From the NCBI GenBank assembly GCA_031551765.1, contig JAVBNC010000164.1, positions 1 through 33,105 of the forward strand: a DNA stretch of 33,105 nt, in the 5' to 3' direction. Shown in pieces: positions 16,392 to 23,332 of this stretch. Under the pieces are notes generated by a model. It was not told the origin of the DNA and ran no database searches. It saw nothing but the letters and a program-made list of their open reading frames with translations. The position numbers and the translations under genes were made by a program. Every line of letters begins with the position of its first letter. The first letter of the stretch is position 1. Source of the DNA: JAVBNC01 sp031551765 (GTDB taxonomy: Bacteria > Desulfobacterota > Desulfovibrionia > Desulfovibrionales > Desulfovibrionaceae).

Positions 16392-16409
16392 TTGTGTTTG
16401 TGTTCACAA
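16392..16409. promoter_or_regulatory. Candidate Rex or Crp/Fnr-family operator upstream of frdC
   Basis: The dyad TTGTGTTTGTGTTCACAA has a perfect right half (TTCACAA) and a left half (TTGTGTT) differing from TTGTGAA at two positions. It fits the Rex consensus TTGTGAA-N4-TTCACAA at 12 of 14 defined positions and also the Crp/Fnr-like TTGTGA-N6-TCACAA. A related dyad lies over the transporter promoter at 23202-23219. Confidence 0.5.
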
Positions 16410-16468
16410 GCGCGATACCACGGCTTGTCCGCTGTTTGTTAAAGCACAAGCTTCACAATTATCGCGCC

Positions 16469-16496
16469 TTGTGTCAGCGTCAACGGTACATAGAAT
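16469..16496 (+). promoter_or_regulatory. Possible promoter of the frd operon
   Basis: TAGAAT (16491-16496) matches the -10 consensus at five of six positions; TTGTGT lies 16 nt upstream as a poor -35. A weak -35 would suit an activated promoter. Confidence 0.3.
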
Positions 16497-16578
16497 CGTT
16501 GGCGGAACTTAGGACTGCCGCGCATATTATGCGTACTACCGAAAATTCTATCCACCGTAACCGTAAGAGGAGGGAAAC

Positions 16579-17226
16579 ATGGCAGTGAACGCGACCATGC
16601 ATCTTGCCCGTCCCGGCCGTCGCGACGCCTGGCTTGACTGGTGTCAGATGCTGTCAGGAGCCGTGTTGATTCTGTTCATGTGGTGCCACATGATTCTTGT
16701 GTCTTCCGTCGTTATCTCCCCCAAAGTCATGAACGCCATCGCCTGGTTCTTTGAAGCCACCTACATGGCGCAGCTCGGCGGCCCGGCCATTTTCCTGATG
16801 TTCCTGTTCCACTTCGTGCTGGCCGCGCGTAAAATTCCCTTTACCGCCACGGACCAGCAGACCATCTGGTCCCACGCCAAACTCCTCAAGCACCGCGACA
16901 CCTGGCTCTGGCTGGTGCAGGCCGGTACCGCCATGCTCATCCTGATCATGGGCGGCATCCACATGTGGGTGGTGCTGAACGACCTGCCCATTACCGCCGC
17001 CAAGTCCGCGGCCCGTATCGCTTCCGGCGGCTGGCTGCTTTTCTACCTCATCCTCCTGCCCGTGGCGGAGCTGCATGTCAGCATCGGCTTCTACCGCATC
17101 GGCGTGAAGTGGGGCCTGATCCAGTCGGATACCCGCGCTAAAGCCAAGCGCGCGGAACTGATTCTTTTCGCCGCCTTCATGGTGGTCGGCCTTCTGACCC
17201 TCGTGCGTTTCGTCACGCTGGCCTGA
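16579..17226 (+). CDS. frdC: Fumarate reductase / succinate dehydrogenase diheme cytochrome b subunit
   Basis: This 215-aa protein has five predicted membrane helices and anchors the enzyme in the inner membrane, passing electrons between menaquinol and the soluble subunits. The four likely heme-ligand histidines are H37 (WCHM), H78 (LFHF), H128 (GIHMW) and H166 (ELHVS), which match the diheme Wolinella succinogenes type. E164, two residues before H166, corresponds to the Wolinella Glu180 of the proposed transmembrane 'E-pathway' for protons. AGGAGGG precedes the ATG. It is the first gene of the C-A-B order found in Wolinella and Desulfovibrio gigas; frdA follows after 15 nt. Direction of the reaction in the cell cannot be told from sequence. 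Confidence 0.94.
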   Translation: MAVNATMHLARPGRRDAWLDWCQMLSGAVLILFMWCHMILVSSVVISPKVMNAIAWFFEATYMAQLGGPAIFLMFLFHFVLAARKIPFTATDQQTIWSHAKLLKHRDTWLWLVQAGTAMLILIMGGIHMWVVLNDLPITAAKSAARIASGGWLLFYLILLPVAELHVSIGFYRIGVKWGLIQSDTRAKAKRAELILFAAFMVVGLLTLVRFVTLA

Positions 17227-17241
17227 TGCAAGGAGAATGAC

Positions 17242-19110
17242 ATGCAAACGTATATTTCCGATCTTCTCGTCATCGGCGCCGGCCTTGCCGGAGAGCGCAT
17301 GGCCATTGAGGCAGCCAGCAAAGGCTTTGACGTTATCTGTCTTTCCATAGTCCCGGCCCGCCGCTCCCACTCTTCCGCCGCCCAGGGCGGCATGCAGGCG
17401 GCCTTGGGCAACAGCGTCATGGGCGAAGGCGACAGCCCTGACGTGCACTTTGCCGACACGGTCAAAGGCTCCGACTGGGGCGCGGACCAGGAATGCGCCC
17501 GCCTGTTCGTTGAGCGCGCGCCCATCGAAATGCGCCAGCTCTGCGGCTGGGGCGTGCCCTGGAACCGCGTGCAGGCCGGCAAAGACTACTACTTCAAGGG
17601 CGGCGAGCGCTTCGAGAAGGAAGAGAAAAAAGAGAAAGAAGGCCTGATCACCGCGCGCGCGTTCGGCGGCACGGCGAAATGGCGTACCTGCTATACGTCC
17701 GACGGCACGGGCCACGCGGTCATGTGCACCCTGGACAACCGCGTCGCCCAGCTGGGCATCCGCGTGCTGGACAAAAAAGAAGCCATCGCGCTTATCCATG
17801 ACGGCTCCACCTGCACCGGCGCCGTGGTGCGCTGCCTGCGCACCGGCGAACTGGAAGTGTTCCGCGCCAAAGCGACCGCCATCGCCACCGGCGGTTTCGG
17901 CCGTATCTACAAAGCCACCACCAACGCGGTCATCTGCGACGGCGGCGGCCACATTATCGCCATGGATACCGGCGTTATCCCCATCGGCAACCCGGAAGCC
18001 ATCCAGTTCCACCCCACCGGCATCGTGCCCACGGACATCCTGGTCACGGAAGGCTGCCGCGGCGACGGCGGCACGCTTCTGGACGTGAATGAAGAGCGCT
18101 TCATGCATATCTACGAGCCGGAAAAAGCCGAACTGGCGTCCCGGGACGTGGTTTCCCGCCGCATGACCGAACACATGCGCGCCGGCAAGGGCGTGAAAAG
18201 CGCCTACGGCGAACACCTGTGGCTGGATATCCGCCACCTGGGCGACAAGCACCTCTCCACCAAGCTGCGCGAAGTGGACGACATCTGCAAACACTTCCTG
18301 GCCATTGACTGCCGCCACCAGCTTATCCCGGTGCGGCCCACGCAGCACTACACCATGGCCGGCATCCGTACCGACCGCGACGGCGCGGTGTACGGCATGA
18401 AAGGCCTGTTCTCCGCCGGCGAAGCCGCCTGCTGGGACATGCACGGCTTCAACCGCCTGGGCGGCAACTCCCTGGCCGAAACCGTGGTGGCCGGCGGGAT
18501 TATCGGCGAAAAGATCGTCGAATTCCTGCAGGGCTACGAAGTGGGCTTCGGCACCAAGGAAGCCCGCGAAGCCGTGGCCAAACAGGAAGCGCGCATCAAG
18601 GCGCTGGTCAACCGTTCCAACGGTGGCGAGAAAGTCTACGCGGTGCGGGAAATTCTGCAGCAGGCCATGATGGACTACTGCTTTGTGTTCCGGAACGAAG
18701 AAGGCCTGTCCAAATGCGTCGGCATTCTGCAGGAAGCCCTGGCCCGCGCCCAGAAAGTCGGCCTCTCTTCCGACGGACGCGGCCCCAACCACGAACTGGC
18801 GGCGGCTCTCAAGCTCGAAGGGCAGATCAAGCTCGGTCTGTGCATCGCCAAAGCGGCGCTGGAACGCCGTGAATCGCGCGGCAGCCACAACCGGGAAGAC
18901 TACCCCGAGCGCAACGACCGCGATTGGCTCAACCGCACCCTCGCCTCCTGGAAAGAAGGCGCGGACCTGCCCACCCTGACGTATGAAGACGCGTCCCCGG
19001 TGTACGAATTGCCCCCGGGCGACCGCGGTTACGGCGGCGGCACGATCATTCCCGCCGACCCGGCCAAGGTTGAAGCCAAGAGCTCCAAGTCCAAAAAGAA
19101 GAACGCCTAG
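17242..19110 (+). CDS. frdA: Fumarate reductase / succinate dehydrogenase flavoprotein subunit
   Basis: This 622-aa catalytic subunit reduces fumarate to succinate or runs in reverse. The FAD site is GAGLAG (12-17), and H43 in RSHSSAAQGG is the expected covalent FAD-linking histidine. Active-site residues fall at or next to the Wolinella numbering: H257 (QFHPTG), R301 (ASRDVVSRR, the proposed proton donor), H369 (TQHYTMAGI) and R405 (HGFNRLGGN). All are intact and the length is normal. The C-terminus is Lys-rich (SSKSKKKNA). There is no twin-arginine signal, so the subunit faces the cytoplasm. AAGGAG lies before the ATG. It sits between frdC (15 nt) and frdB (17 nt) and is clearly cotranscribed with both. 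Confidence 0.97.
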   Translation: MQTYISDLLVIGAGLAGERMAIEAASKGFDVICLSIVPARRSHSSAAQGGMQAALGNSVMGEGDSPDVHFADTVKGSDWGADQECARLFVERAPIEMRQLCGWGVPWNRVQAGKDYYFKGGERFEKEEKKEKEGLITARAFGGTAKWRTCYTSDGTGHAVMCTLDNRVAQLGIRVLDKKEAIALIHDGSTCTGAVVRCLRTGELEVFRAKATAIATGGFGRIYKATTNAVICDGGGHIIAMDTGVIPIGNPEAIQFHPTGIVPTDILVTEGCRGDGGTLLDVNEERFMHIYEPEKAELASRDVVSRRMTEHMRAGKGVKSAYGEHLWLDIRHLGDKHLSTKLREVDDICKHFLAIDCRHQLIPVRPTQHYTMAGIRTDRDGAVYGMKGLFSAGEAACWDMHGFNRLGGNSLAETVVAGGIIGEKIVEFLQGYEVGFGTKEAREAVAKQEARIKALVNRSNGGEKVYAVREILQQAMMDYCFVFRNEEGLSKCVGILQEALARAQKVGLSSDGRGPNHELAAALKLEGQIKLGLCIAKAALERRESRGSHNREDYPERNDRDWLNRTLASWKEGADLPTLTYEDASPVYELPPGDRGYGGGTIIPADPAKVEAKSSKSKKKNA

Positions 19111-19127
19111 CCAAATCGAGGTGTATT

Positions 19128-19874
19128 ATGGGCAGGAAACTGCAGTTTGAAATATTCCGCTTTAATCCCCAGGACTCCCTCTCCGTTCCGCGGATGCAGT
19201 CGTACTACCTGGAAGAAACGGACAAGATGACCCTGTTCATCGCGCTGAACCGCCTGCGCGAAGAGCAGGACCCGGGTCTGATCTTCGACTTCTGTTGCCG
19301 CGCCGGCATTTGCGGCGCATGCGCCATGGTCATCAACGGCAAACCGGGCCTGGCCTGCCAGACCCAGACCAAAGACCTGCCGGAGAAAATCGTGCTCCAT
19401 CCGCTGCCGATCTTCAAGCTGGTGGGCGACCTTTCCGTGGACACGGGCGTCTGGTTCCGGGAAATGTACCAGAAGACCGAATCCTGGATCCACACCAGCA
19501 AGGAAGTGGACCCGACCAAAGAAGAAGAGCGCATGGAAGACGCCGTGGCCGAGCAGATCTACGAGCTGGAGCGCTGCATTGAGTGCGGCTGCTGCATCGC
19601 GGCCTGCGGCACGGCCCGCCTGCGTCCGGATTTCATGGGCGCGGCGGCCCTGAACCGTATCGCCCGTTTCGTGGTGGACCCCCGCGACGAGCGCACGGAC
19701 GAGGAGTACTTTGAAGTTATCGGCACGGACCAGGGCATTTTCGGCTGCATGGGCCTGCTGGCCTGTGAGGACGTCTGCCCCAAGCAACTGCCCCTGCAGA
19801 ACCAGCTCGGCTTCCTGCGCCGCAAAATGGGCATTACCGCCATCAAGCGCCTTGTGCCCTTTTTAGGGAGATAA
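19128..19874 (+). CDS. frdB: Fumarate reductase / succinate dehydrogenase iron-sulfur subunit
   Basis: This 248-aa subunit carries electrons from cytochrome b to the flavoprotein. The [2Fe-2S] ligands are C57, C62, C65 and C77 in the plant-ferredoxin-like N-terminal domain. The C-terminal domain holds CIECGCCIAAC (C150, C153, C156 for [4Fe-4S], C160 for [3Fe-4S]) and CMGLLACEDVCP (C207, C213 for [3Fe-4S], C217 for [4Fe-4S]). This gives the classical three-cluster chain, and the numbering is within one residue of the Wolinella subunit. GAGGTG precedes the ATG. The fumarase alpha gene starts only 3 nt after its stop, placing fumarase in the same operon. Confidence 0.97.
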   Translation: MGRKLQFEIFRFNPQDSLSVPRMQSYYLEETDKMTLFIALNRLREEQDPGLIFDFCCRAGICGACAMVINGKPGLACQTQTKDLPEKIVLHPLPIFKLVGDLSVDTGVWFREMYQKTESWIHTSKEVDPTKEEERMEDAVAEQIYELERCIECGCCIAACGTARLRPDFMGAAALNRIARFVVDPRDERTDEEYFEVIGTDQGIFGCMGLLACEDVCPKQLPLQNQLGFLRRKMGITAIKRLVPFLGR

Positions 19875-19877
19875 GCC

Positions 19878-20714
19878 ATGCGTACCATTGACGCGAAAGA
19901 CATCACCAAGGCCGTGCGGGACATGTGCGTGCACGCCAACCGCTACCTGCCCGAGGACGTGAAAAAATGTCTCGCTGCCAACGCGGCCAAGGAAGAACTG
20001 CCCGCGGCCAAGGAAGTGTTCCGCCAACTGACGGAAAACATTGAGCTGGCCGCCAAGTCCGGCCTGGCCTTGTGCCAGGACACGGGCCTCGGCGTGCTGT
20101 TCGTGGAAATCGGCCAGGAAGTGTACGTCAAGGGCAACCTGCGCGACGCCATCGATGAAGGCGTGCGCCAGGGCTACAAAGACGGCTACCTGCGCAATTC
20201 CGCCAACGATCCCTTTACCCGCAAGAACACCGGGGACAACACCCCGGCCATCATCCACTTTGATATCGTGCCCGGCGACAAACTGCACATCGCCCTGATG
20301 AGCAAGGGCGGCGGCGCGGAAAACATGTCCCGGGTCATCATGCTGGCCCCGTCCGACGGCTGGGAAGGCGTGAAAAAGTACGTGCTGACCCGCGTTGCGG
20401 AATCCCGCTCCAACCCCTGCCCGCCCATCATCCTGGGCCTGGGCCTGGGCGGCACTTTTGAGCATTCCGCCATTCTGGCCAAAAAAGCGCTGCTGCGTAA
20501 AATCGACGATGTGAACCCGGACCCGGATCTGGCCGCCAAAGAAAAAGAGCTGCTGGATCTGGTCAACAAGCTGGGCATAGGCCCCATGGGCCTGGGCGGC
20601 AAGACCACCTGCCTTGCGGTCAAGATCCTGACCTCGCCCTGCCACATCGCCAGTTTCCCGCTGGCCGTGAACATTCAGTGCCACTCTTCGCGGCATGAGG
20701 AGGTGGATCTCTAA
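19878..20714 (+). CDS. fumA: Class I fumarate hydratase, alpha subunit
   Basis: This 278-aa subunit binds the [4Fe-4S] cluster of the oxygen-sensitive, two-subunit fumarase that interconverts fumarate and malate. Expected cluster cysteines are C66 (LALCQDTG), C181 (SNPCPPIILGLGLGG) and C268 (IQCHSSRH). Other family signatures are SKGGGAENMS and PMGLGGKTT. It corresponds to the N-terminal half of single-chain FumA/FumB of E. coli. L-tartrate dehydratase alpha is related; the position directly behind frdB makes fumarase much more likely. GGGAG at the end of frdB serves as ribosome site, and the stop overlaps the beta-subunit start by one base. Confidence 0.93.
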   Translation: MRTIDAKDITKAVRDMCVHANRYLPEDVKKCLAANAAKEELPAAKEVFRQLTENIELAAKSGLALCQDTGLGVLFVEIGQEVYVKGNLRDAIDEGVRQGYKDGYLRNSANDPFTRKNTGDNTPAIIHFDIVPGDKLHIALMSKGGGAENMSRVIMLAPSDGWEGVKKYVLTRVAESRSNPCPPIILGLGLGGTFEHSAILAKKALLRKIDDVNPDPDLAAKEKELLDLVNKLGIGPMGLGGKTTCLAVKILTSPCHIASFPLAVNIQCHSSRHEEVDL

Positions 20715-21271
20715 TGGCCGAATACAAACTCAACGCGCCGCTTTCCGATGCGGACGCCCGCATGCTGCGCACCGGCGACGTGGTGTTCCTTTCCGGCACC
20801 ATCTACACCGCCCGGGACGCCGCCCATAAAAAACTGAACGACCTCCTGGACGAAGGCAAACCCCTGCCCATCGACCTGAAGGGCGCGGTCATTTACTATG
20901 TGGGCCCCACGCCGCCGCCTCCCGGCTACGTGATCGGCTCCGCGGGCCCCACCACCAGCTACCGCATGGACGCGTTCGCGCCCCGCATGCATTCTCTGGG
21001 CGCCAAGGCCAGCATCGGCAAGGGCATTCGCAACCCGGCCGTGCGTCAGGCGCTCAAAGATCACGGCGGCGTGTACTTTGGCGCCACGGGCGGGGCGGGC
21101 GCGCTGCTCTCCACCTGTATCAAGGAAGCCAAGGTCGTGGCTTTCCCGGAAATGGGGCCCGAGGCCATCCGGGAACTGCGAGTGGAAAACCTGCCCCTTT
21201 TGGTCATTAACGACTCCGTGGGCGGGGAACTGTACGTGGAAGCCGACCTGAAGGCCGTGGGCCTGGGCTAA
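20714..21271 (+). CDS. fumB: Class I fumarate hydratase, beta subunit
   Basis: This 185-aa partner subunit matches the C-terminal half of class I fumarases, with TGDVVFLSGTIYTARDAAHKK near the start, YYVGPTPPPPGYVIGSAGPTTSYRMD in the middle, and GVYFGATGGAGALL and VENLPLLVINDSVGGELY towards the end. These residues complete the substrate pocket facing the alpha-subunit cluster. Its ATG overlaps the alpha stop codon (TAATG), which implies translational coupling and a fixed subunit ratio. GAGGAGG lies at the end of the alpha gene. It is the last gene of the frdCAB-fumarase operon, ended by the terminator at 21299-21330. Confidence 0.94.
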   Translation: MAEYKLNAPLSDADARMLRTGDVVFLSGTIYTARDAAHKKLNDLLDEGKPLPIDLKGAVIYYVGPTPPPPGYVIGSAGPTTSYRMDAFAPRMHSLGAKASIGKGIRNPAVRQALKDHGGVYFGATGGAGALLSTCIKEAKVVAFPEMGPEAIRELRVENLPLLVINDSVGGELYVEADLKAVGLG

Positions 21272-21298
21272 ACGCCTTCCCTTCTATCCGCAAACCGT

Positions 21299-21330
21299 GA
21301 GCCGGGCCACAAGGCCCGGCTCGTTTTTTT
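21299..21330 (+). terminator. Rho-independent terminator of the frd-fumarase operon
   Basis: GAGCCGGGCC (21299-21308) pairs perfectly with GGCCCGGCTC (21313-21322) around ACAA, followed by G and seven T residues. Confidence 0.95.
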
Positions 21331-21581
21331 ACTCCCTTACGCGGAGGCTGGCTGTAGCATAAGGAAAACAAGCACATGCGGTCCGGCAAGGCAAATGAAA
21401 AAATGTACTTGCGCATTTTCCCCCTATAAACCTTGCCATAAAGTGCAGAGTGCGGAATACTCGGGCTATCTGATGCCGCCGTGTTTCTGGTAAAAAAGAT
21501 TCATAGCCTTCGGAAGACTGGCTTTTTAGTCCCGTCAATTTATTCTGTTTATACAGACAGCTACAACCAGGAGGATTCCCC
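21331..21581 (+). promoter_or_regulatory. Leader of the malic enzyme gene with candidate promoter
   Basis: TTGCCA (21433-21438) and AATACT (21456-21461) with a 17-nt spacer are the best promoter pair I can see. The dyad TCTGT-TTAT-ACAGA (21544-21557) lies just before the ribosome site AGGAGG. No Rex/Crp-like dyad was found here, unlike the frd and transporter leaders. Nothing else was recognised in this stretch. Confidence 0.35.
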
Positions 21582-22901
21582 ATGGCTCTGTTCACCAAGC
21601 AGGAAGCTCTTGACTATCACTCCAAAGTCCGCCGGGGCAAAGTGGAAGTCGTTCCCGTCAAGCCCTGCCGCAACCAGAAAGACCTTTCCATGGCCTACAG
21701 CCCGGGCGTGGCCGACGCCTGCATGGCCATCCACGCCAATACGGAAGACGTGTACACCTACACCGGCAAGGGCAACCTGGTGGCCGTGGTTTCCAACGGC
21801 ACGGCCGTGCTGGGCCTGGGTAACATCGGCCCGGAAGCCTCCAAGCCGGTTATGGAAGGCAAGGGCGTGCTGTTCAAGATCTTCGCCGACGTGGACGTGT
21901 ACGATATCGAACTGAACACCAAGGACCCGGACGAGCTGTGCGCGGCCGTCAAAGCCCTGGAACCCACCTTTGGCGGCATCAACCTTGAGGACATCAAAGC
22001 GCCCGAGTGCTTCTACATTGAAGAGAAGCTGAAAAAAGAAATGAACATCCCCGTGTTCCATGACGACCAGCACGGCACGGCCATCATTTCCGCCGCGGGC
22101 ATGATCAACGCCCTGGATATCTCCGGCAAGAAAATCGAAGACTGCAGCATCGTCATTTCCGGCGCCGGCGCCGCCGCCGTCGCCTGCGGCCGCCTGTACA
22201 AGAACATGGGCGCCGACCCCGAGCGCATCTACATGTTCGACTCCAAGGGCCACGTGCACCAGGGCCGCACCGACCTGAACAAAGAAAAGAAAGAGTTCGC
22301 CACCAAGAAAGCGTTCGCCTCCATCGGCGAAGCCATGAAGGGCGCGGACGCGTTCCTGGGCGTTTCCGCCCCCGGCGTCATCACCGGCGAGATGGTCAAG
22401 AGCATGCACGCCAAAACGCCCATCGTGTTCCCCTGCGCCAACCCGGACCCGGAAATTCCCTATAACGACGCCAAAGCCGCCCGTCCGGACGCCATTGTGG
22501 GCACGGGCCGTTCCGACTTCCCCAACCAGGTCAACAACGTGCTGGGCTTCCCCTTCATTTTCCGGGGCGCCCTGGACGTGCGGGCCGCCTCCATCACCGA
22601 AGGCATGAAAATCGCCGCGGCCAACGCCATTGCCGCCCTGGCCAAGGAACCCGTGCCCGATTACGTCTGCCAGGCCTTTGGCGTGAAAGAACTCAAGTAC
22701 GGCCTGGACTACGTGATCCCCAAAGCCCTGGACCTGCGCCTTATTGAATGGGTTGCCGGTGCCGTGGCCCAAGCCGCCATGGACGAAGGCGTGGCCAAGC
22801 AGAAAATCGCCGACATGGCCGCGTATAAAAAGGCTCTGGGCGAGCGCCTGAAGAATTCCCGCCAGCGCATCGAAAACGTGGTCAAGGGGTATGGCCTGTA
22901 A
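21582..22901 (+). CDS. Malic enzyme (NAD(P)-dependent oxaloacetate-decarboxylating), short form
   Basis: This 439-aa enzyme converts malate to pyruvate and CO2 with reduction of NAD or NADP. It has the N-terminal malic domain (SPGVADACMAI, SNGTAVLGLGNIG, FKIFADVDVYDIEL), the divalent-metal motif VFHDDQHGTA, and the Rossmann segment SIVISGAGAAAVACGRLY. The C-terminal phosphotransacetylase-like domain of the long MaeB form is absent. Residues after the GAGAAA turn that would separate NAD from NADP use (FDSKGHVHQGR) do not settle the cofactor. AGGAGG is well placed before the ATG. It sits between the frd-fumarase operon and two dicarboxylate transporters but has its own leader and terminator. 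With fumarase and fumarate reductase it would allow malate or fumarate dismutation to pyruvate and succinate. Confidence 0.94.
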   Translation: MALFTKQEALDYHSKVRRGKVEVVPVKPCRNQKDLSMAYSPGVADACMAIHANTEDVYTYTGKGNLVAVVSNGTAVLGLGNIGPEASKPVMEGKGVLFKIFADVDVYDIELNTKDPDELCAAVKALEPTFGGINLEDIKAPECFYIEEKLKKEMNIPVFHDDQHGTAIISAAGMINALDISGKKIEDCSIVISGAGAAAVACGRLYKNMGADPERIYMFDSKGHVHQGRTDLNKEKKEFATKKAFASIGEAMKGADAFLGVSAPGVITGEMVKSMHAKTPIVFPCANPDPEIPYNDAKAARPDAIVGTGRSDFPNQVNNVLGFPFIFRGALDVRAASITEGMKIAAANAIAALAKEPVPDYVCQAFGVKELKYGLDYVIPKALDLRLIEWVAGAVAQAAMDEGVAKQKIADMAAYKKALGERLKNSRQRIENVVKGYGL

Positions 22902-22906
22902 TCTAC

Positions 22907-22980
22907 TTTTACCGCATCCTTTGTGAAGCGGTAAAATCCGCTGATGAAAAAAGCGCCGATTTTCGGCGCTTTTTTCATTT
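22907..22980. terminator. Tandem stem-loops and terminator after malic enzyme
   Basis: The first hairpin pairs TTTTACCGC (22907-22915) with GCGGTAAAA (22928-22936). The second pairs 22946-22959 with 22963-22976 over 14 bp around a 3-nt loop and contains AAAAAAGCGCCGA/TCGGCGCTTTTTT, so it can work on both strands. Confidence 0.92.
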
Positions 22981-23042
22981 ATAAACTCTAGCGTCACGTA
23001 CTAGGAAAAAATACTTCTGTTAAGTTCAAAAAATAAAAGAGG

Positions 23043-23060
23043 ATAGAAAACGTTTTTTAT
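23043..23060. promoter_or_regulatory. Near-perfect palindrome with AAACGTTT core, possible operator
   Basis: ATAGAAAACGTTTTTTAT is symmetrical apart from one base pair. Its core fits AANCGNTT, the general LacI-family half-site pattern. Similar cores occur at 23138-23145 (AAACGTTT) and, ahead of the second transporter, at 24698-24705 (AAACGATT). Confidence 0.35.
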
Positions 23061-23201
23061 ATTTTATTATGCAAATCACCAAAAATATTCGTCCAAAAAC
23101 AAGTAAAACAAAAAAAATAAAACATAGTCACATAATAAAACGTTTACCATTTATATAGCTTTACATACTTTACACATTCTGAACAAGCGACTCCCTGCAT
23201 C

Positions 23202-23219
23202 TTGTGAATATTTTGACAA
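23202..23219. promoter_or_regulatory. Candidate Rex or Crp/Fnr-family operator over a promoter
   Basis: TTGTGAATATTTTGACAA matches the Rex consensus TTGTGAA-N4-TTCACAA at 13 of 14 defined positions (G for C in the right half). It covers the -35 element at 23213-23218, which would suit repression. A related dyad precedes frdC. Confidence 0.5.
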
Positions 23220-23241
23220 TCCAATATTTTGATTGTATTTT
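23213..23241 (+). promoter_or_regulatory. Sigma70-type promoter of the first dicarboxylate transporter
   Basis: TTGACA (23213-23218) is a perfect -35 and TATTTT (23236-23241) a good -10, separated by exactly 17 nt. Transcription would start near 23248, giving a leader of about 85 nt. Confidence 0.7.
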
Positions 23242-23332
23242 AGCTTAAGACACTTTATACAATAATACGTCTGCAAAGGATGTTTATTTTTCTTATCCAT
23301 GGCGAATTACCATAATAGGAAGAGGGAATACT

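Larger units (their letters stand above)
16183..16578 (+). promoter_or_regulatory. Long leader/regulatory region upstream of the frd operon
   Basis: About 400 bp separate the preceding terminator from frdC. In order it holds a strong Shine-Dalgarno AGGAGG (16195-16200) 6 nt before a GTG that opens a 101-codon frame of no recognised similarity; an imperfect GC hairpin followed by six T (16283-16317) that could act as an attenuator; a Rex/Crp-like dyad (16392-16409); a long-range inverted repeat (16405-16417 with 16460-16473, one bulge); a candidate promoter (16469-16496); and the dyad CGCATA-T-TATGCG (16521-16533). The frdC ribosome site AGGAGGG follows. Each element is visible in the sequence; their use is inferred. 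Confidence 0.5.
22981..23332 (+). promoter_or_regulatory. AT-rich regulatory region of the first dicarboxylate transporter
   Basis: This 350-bp gap is strikingly AT-rich against its GC-rich surroundings. It contains the near-perfect 18-bp palindrome ATAGAAAACGTTTTTTAT (23043-23060), a second AAACGTTT core (23138-23145), the direct repeat AATATTTTGA at 23207-23216 and 23223-23232, a consensus-like promoter and a Rex/Crp-like dyad. No gene was recognised in it. Confidence 0.6.

Noticed and set aside
16654..18888. Minus-strand open frame of about 740 codons opposite frdC and frdA
   Set aside because: Shadow of frdCA; composition is not protein-like and no family is recognised.
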